A stretch of 27,945 bases of DNA from Phycisphaerales bacterium (GTDB lineage: Bacteria > Planctomycetota > Phycisphaerae > Sedimentisphaerales > Anaerohalosphaeraceae): the NCBI GenBank assembly GCA_011053245.1, contig DRGS01000134.1:1-27945 (forward strand), written 5' to 3'. Positions 25,308 through 27,945 of this stretch are shown here, in pieces (position 1 is the first letter of the stretch; each line of letters starts with the position of its first letter). The notes beneath the pieces are model-generated. The model had not been told where the DNA came from. It did no database searches and saw only the letters and a program-made list of their open reading frames with translations. The position numbers were made by a program, and so were the translations under genes.

Positions 25308-27945
25308 TTAATCCAAAAGTGATTGGATCTTCTCTTCGAGTTTATCGTCTTCTTTGCTTGAACCAGACTGACTTCCCTCGGTACCGCCCAAACCGTTATA
25401 GCTTTCCAGAATGGGCAATGGATCAAAAGACATCCATGTCGGCACGCTTGCGAGCATGCTGGTGACCAAAGCTCCGCTATGCATCAGCCATGTGATATAC
25501 CCCGCAGAAACCGTACCAGCAACAACAACGGTCGAACCCATCGTGATCTGGCCGATACGGATCTCTTGTTCGTTTTCAGTTTCCAGTTTTACCAGAGAAC
25601 TGCTTACCTGTTCCTGCCACTGAGGATTCACTTTTTCGATCCGGTATTTAGGATTGGATGCGGCGGCGGACATCTTCTGAGGTGCCCGGTCACGCTTGTC
25701 TTTAGCATTCTTTCTTTTCCTGTTTTTAGCACTACCTTTATCTTTACCCTTGCCGGATTCGCCTTTTTCATCTGTAGCTTCAGAATCAGAGGCTTGCTCT
25801 CCGCCAGCTTCTTCGTCAGGTGCAGACTCTGGCTCTGTAGGCTCTGGCTCCGTAGGCTCTGGCTCCGTAGGTTCTGGCTCTGTGGGTTCTGGCTCTGTGG
25901 GTTCCGGTTCCGGTTCCGTAGGCTCCGGCTCCGTAGGCTCCGGCTCTGTGACAGGGGGCTCTGTAACAGGTGGTTCGGGGATAGGATCGAAGTCACCGGG
26001 ATCGTCTCCTGGGTCCACGGGAGACTCATAGTCTGGAAGAGTATAATCGTCGACCGGGTCAGATGGGTCATCGTCAGCCGGGGGATCATCAGCAGGCGGA
26101 GGAGTCGGATCGGGACTTTCTTCTGGTGGCGGAGGTGCAACGTAGATTTCGGTTACAGTAACGGTGATCGTCTGGACATCCGTATTGGATCCATCGGAAG
26201 CGGTTACTTCGACTATATAAGTATTATTGGTGTCTGCATCAGCAGGGTTAGCATAGTCGGGGGCACTGACAAAAGTAAGTGCTCCTGAGCCGGCATTGAT
26301 GCTGAATAGTGCCTGGTCCGCTCCGCCAGTGATACTAAACGTTGGACTGGTGCCGTCTGCATCGGTAGCAGTTACCGTTGTTGCCGCTGTCTGGTCCTCA
26401 ACGGCATTGACGCCGGCTGTTGCGCCGCCGCCATCGGAGGTGATCACAGGGTTGTTATCGTTTAGGTTGGTAACTGTTACGGTAATGGTCTGGACGTCCG
26501 TACCGCCATTGCCATCATCGGCGGTCACTTCCACTATATATGTATTATTGGCACCGGAATCGGTAGGGTTATCATAGTCTGGAGCCGCAACAAAGGTAAG
26601 GGCTCCCGTATTGGTATCTACGCTGAACTTCGCCTGGTCGGCTCCGCCGCTAATGCTGAAGGTCGGTGTGTCCTCATCATCTGAGGCGGCAACTGTTGTA
26701 ACTACTGTTTGATTTTCAGCGACACTAACGCCGGCTGTCGCGCCTGCGCCGTCGGAGGTAATTACCGGGTTGTCATTAACATCGGTTACGGTAACGGTTA
26801 TCGTCTGGATGTCCGTAGCGCCGTTGCCGTCATCAGCGGTTACCGCTACCACATATGTATTGTTGGCACCGGAATCCGTGGGGTTCTCAAAATCAGGAGC
26901 CGCAGCAAAGGTAAGGACGCCTGTATTGGCATCTATGCTGAACTTCGCCTGATCCGCTCCGCCGGTAATGCTGGATGTCGGTACGTCAGTATCATGATCG
27001 TCAGCGATAACGGTTGTCACAGCCGTAAGGTTCTCGGCGATACTGATTCCCGCTATCGCACCGCCCCCGTTGGAGGTAATCATAGGGTAGTCATTGGTGT
27101 CGGTTACGGTAACGGTGATCGTCTGTGCATCCGTACCACCATTGCCGTCATCGGCGGTCACTTCCACTATATATGTATTATTGGTATCGGAGTCCGTTGG
27201 GATCTCATAGCAAGGTGCTACATCAAAGATAAGTACGCCCGTATTGGTATCGATGCTGAACAGTGCCATATCAGCCCCACCGGTAATACTGAAGGTCGGC
27301 GTGTCAGTATCGGCATCGATAGCAATTACTGTTGTCACAGCCGTCTGGTGTTCAACGGCATTAACGCCGGCTGTATCGCCGCCGCCATTGGAGGTAATGA
27401 CAGGGTTATCATTGGCGTCGGTTACAGTAACGGTGATCGTCTGGATGTCCGTGCCGCCGTTACCGTCACTGGCGGTCACTTCTACTACATAAGTATTGTT
27501 GGCACCAACGTCTGTGGGGACCTCAAAATCGGGGGCCGCAACAAAGGCAAGTACGCCTGAGTTGAGATTGACACTGAACTTGGCCTGGTCGGCTCCACCG
27601 GTGATAGTGAAAGTCGGTGTGTCAGTATCGACGTCGGTAGCGGTTACCGTAGTCACAGCCGTCTGGTTCTCGGCGGCATTAACACCGGCAGTAGCTGCGC
27701 CACCATCGGAGGTGATCACAGGGTCGTCATTGGCGTCGGTTACGGTAACGGTGATCGTTTGGATGTCCGTGCCGCCGTTGCCATCGCTGGTGGTTACTTC
27801 AACTTCATATGTATTGTCGGCACCAACGTCTGTGGGAACCTCAAAATCAGGGGTCGCATCAAAGGTAAGTACGCCTGAGTTGAGATTGATGCTGAACTTG
27901 GCTTGGTCGGCTCCACCGGTAATAGTAAATGTCGGTGTATCCTCA
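25308..27945 (-). CDS. Giant cadherin-repeat surface protein (5' end outside the window)
   Basis: The frame is open to the window edge, so this is the C-terminal part (about 879 residues) of a larger protein; the GTG/M at 27719 is internal. From the edge to about 26150 it consists of cadherin-like repeats of about 106-108 residues, each with ITGGADQAKFSI, a DGNGGTDxQTITVTVTDxND segment and the calcium-type DANDNP motif. A Pro/Asp-rich linker and a TEPEP tract (25828-25976) follow, then a basic Lys/Arg-rich stretch, and finally a hydrophobic region with WLMHSGALVTSMLASVPTW and FDPLPIL before a charged 30-residue end. This suggests a very large calcium-bound adhesin with a C-terminal membrane or sorting segment. 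It lies upstream of the GAF-HlyD, M50 and SecA genes and is the obvious export substrate. Confidence 0.85.
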   Translation of the reverse strand, partial: EDTPTFTITGGADQAKFSINLNSGVLTFDATPDFEVPTDVGADNTYEVEVTTSDGNGGTDIQTITVTVTDANDDPVITSDGGAATAGVNAAENQTAVTTVTATDVDTDTPTFTITGGADQAKFSVNLNSGVLAFVAAPDFEVPTDVGANNTYVVEVTASDGNGGTDIQTITVTVTDANDNPVITSNGGGDTAGVNAVEHQTAVTTVIAIDADTDTPTFSITGGADMALFSIDTNTGVLIFDVAPCYEIPTDSDTNNTYIVEVTADDGNGGTDAQTITVTVTDTNDYPMITSNGGGAIAGISIAENLTAVTTVIADDHDTDVPTSSITGGADQAKFSIDANTGVLTFAAAPDFENPTDSGANNTYVVAVTADDGNGATDIQTITVTVTDVNDNPVITSDGAGATAGVSVAENQTVVTTVAASDDEDTPTFSISGGADQAKFSVDTNTGALTFVAAPDYDNPTDSGANNTYIVEVTADDGNGGTDVQTITVTVTNLNDNNPVITSDGGGATAGVNAVEDQTAATTVTATDADGTSPTFSITGGADQALFSINAGSGALTFVSAPDYANPADADTNNTYIVEVTASDGSNTDVQTITVTVTEIYVAPPPPEESPDPTPPPADDPPADDDPSDPVDDYTLPDYESPVDPGDDPGDFDPIPEPPVTEPPVTEPEPTEPEPTEPEPEPTEPEPTEPEPTEPEPTEPEPTEPESAPDEEAGGEQASDSEATDEKGESGKGKDKGSAKNRKRKNAKDKRDRAPQKMSAAASNPKYRIEKVNPQWQEQVSSSLVKLETENEQEIRIGQITMGSTVVVAGTVSAGYITWLMHSGALVTSMLASVPTWMSFDPLPILESYNGLGGTEGSQSGSSKEDDKLEEKIQSLLD
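25405..25548 (-). other. C-terminal hydrophobic sorting-like segment of the cadherin protein
   Basis: The encoded stretch has two hydrophobic parts, MGSTVVVAGTVSAGYITWLM and ALVTSMLASVPTWM, closed by SFDPLPIL. It follows a highly basic region and precedes a short charged tail. I recall similar ends (a Gly-Tyr-hTrp helix, an SGxLhxSxLxSxPxW part, then FDPLPhL) in other giant repeat proteins of Gram-negative bacteria, but cannot check this here. The basic region before the helix suggests an anchored tail whose N-side stays in the cytoplasm, or a signal read by the export machinery. Confidence 0.5.
25828..25976. repeat. Tandem 12-base repeat coding for a TEPE tract
   Basis: On the plus strand GGCTCYGTRGGY (with GGCTCC and GGTTCC variants) repeats about ten times; the coding strand reads (Thr-Glu-Pro-Glu-Pro) units. 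Lengths vary between TEPEP and TEPEPEP, consistent with slippage. A Pro/Glu tract of this type is often an extended spacer through the outer layers of the cell. A plus-strand Gly-Ser reading frame across it is a by-product. Confidence 0.75.
26130..27945. repeat. About 5.5 tandem cadherin-coding repeats of 315-324 bases
   Basis: Copies can be marked by the ITSxGGG segment, whose coding positions lie near 27719, 27395, 27071, 26760 and 26440, giving a period of 311-324 bases. DNA similarity between copies is high, with shared stretches around GTTACGGTAACGGTGATCGT and CTTCGCCTGGTCGGCTCCGCC. Differences include a shorter inter-motif in the 26760 copy and CYEIPTD instead of DFEVPTD in the 27395 copy. 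The tract continues past the window edge. Confidence 0.85.

Noticed and set aside
25479..26288. 269-residue plus-strand open frame rich in Trp, Leu, Arg and Cys
   Set aside because: It lies opposite the Pro/Glu-rich and C-terminal parts of the cadherin gene and has no recognisable domain; it is a composition artefact.
26709..27560. 283-residue plus-strand open frame across the cadherin repeats
   Set aside because: It is the antisense of the repeat-coding strand; its length comes from the repeat composition, it has no start signal, and the minus-strand frame carries clear cadherin motifs.

Overview
The window looks like a piece of a planctomycete chromosome, most likely from the Phycisphaerae/Sedimentisphaerales side. 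This is an inference from gene content: a sugar-degradation operon with GH38, GH95-like and URO-D-family proteins plus an SSS symporter, a PqqD/M50/HlyD fusion protein, a SecA paralogue, a very large cadherin-repeat surface protein, and planctomycete-style transposase tails. No rRNA, intact tRNA, CRISPR array or complete insertion sequence was seen.

Region 1 (1-5249) is an AT-rich defence scrapyard. It holds a PD-(D/E)XK-like nuclease gene (1054-1539) sitting between two differently broken copies of one small gene. Next comes a type II restriction-modification pair, a BglII/BstYI-like endonuclease (1794-2417) and a C5-cytosine methyltransferase with extra N- and C-terminal parts (2430-4490). 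Behind it lie a decayed 3' end of a type ISP restriction enzyme (about 4686-4853) and a small tandem hairpin repeat (4917-5184). The first 830 bases hold only short palindromic repeats.

Region 2 (5250-15546, all on the minus strand) reads as one glycan-use operon. In transcription order it has the stump of a GH92 alpha-mannosidase, a secreted GH95-like glycosidase with Ig-like and F5/8C domains, a URO-D-family protein, a HAD phosphatase/phosphomutase, a GH38-family protein whose usual catalytic Asp is Asn, and a sodium:solute symporter. Mannose-containing glycan is the likely substrate class. Upstream (15547-16138) lie a transposase tail, an IS3-family transposase tail and a 3' half tRNA-like sequence, so the operon front appears to have been cut off by mobile elements.

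Region 3 (16430-27945) is the most interesting part. Plus strand: a periplasmic adaptor (HlyD/RND type) and a TolC-like outer-membrane lipoprotein. Minus strand, converging on them: a giant cadherin-repeat protein (5' end outside the window), a GAF-TM-HlyD protein, a PqqD-like/M50 site-2-protease/HlyD fusion, and a short SecA paralogue that stops before most of the C-terminal helical region. The cadherin protein ends in a hydrophobic segment with a WMSFDPLPIL motif that looks like a sorting or anchoring tail. No ABC or RND pump is present. The arrangement suggests a dedicated export, processing and surface-display machine for a giant adhesin, with SecA-like ATPase, membrane protease and three adaptor proteins in place of a standard type I secretion pump. 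This is a hypothesis from gene content and order; I know of no experimental description of it.
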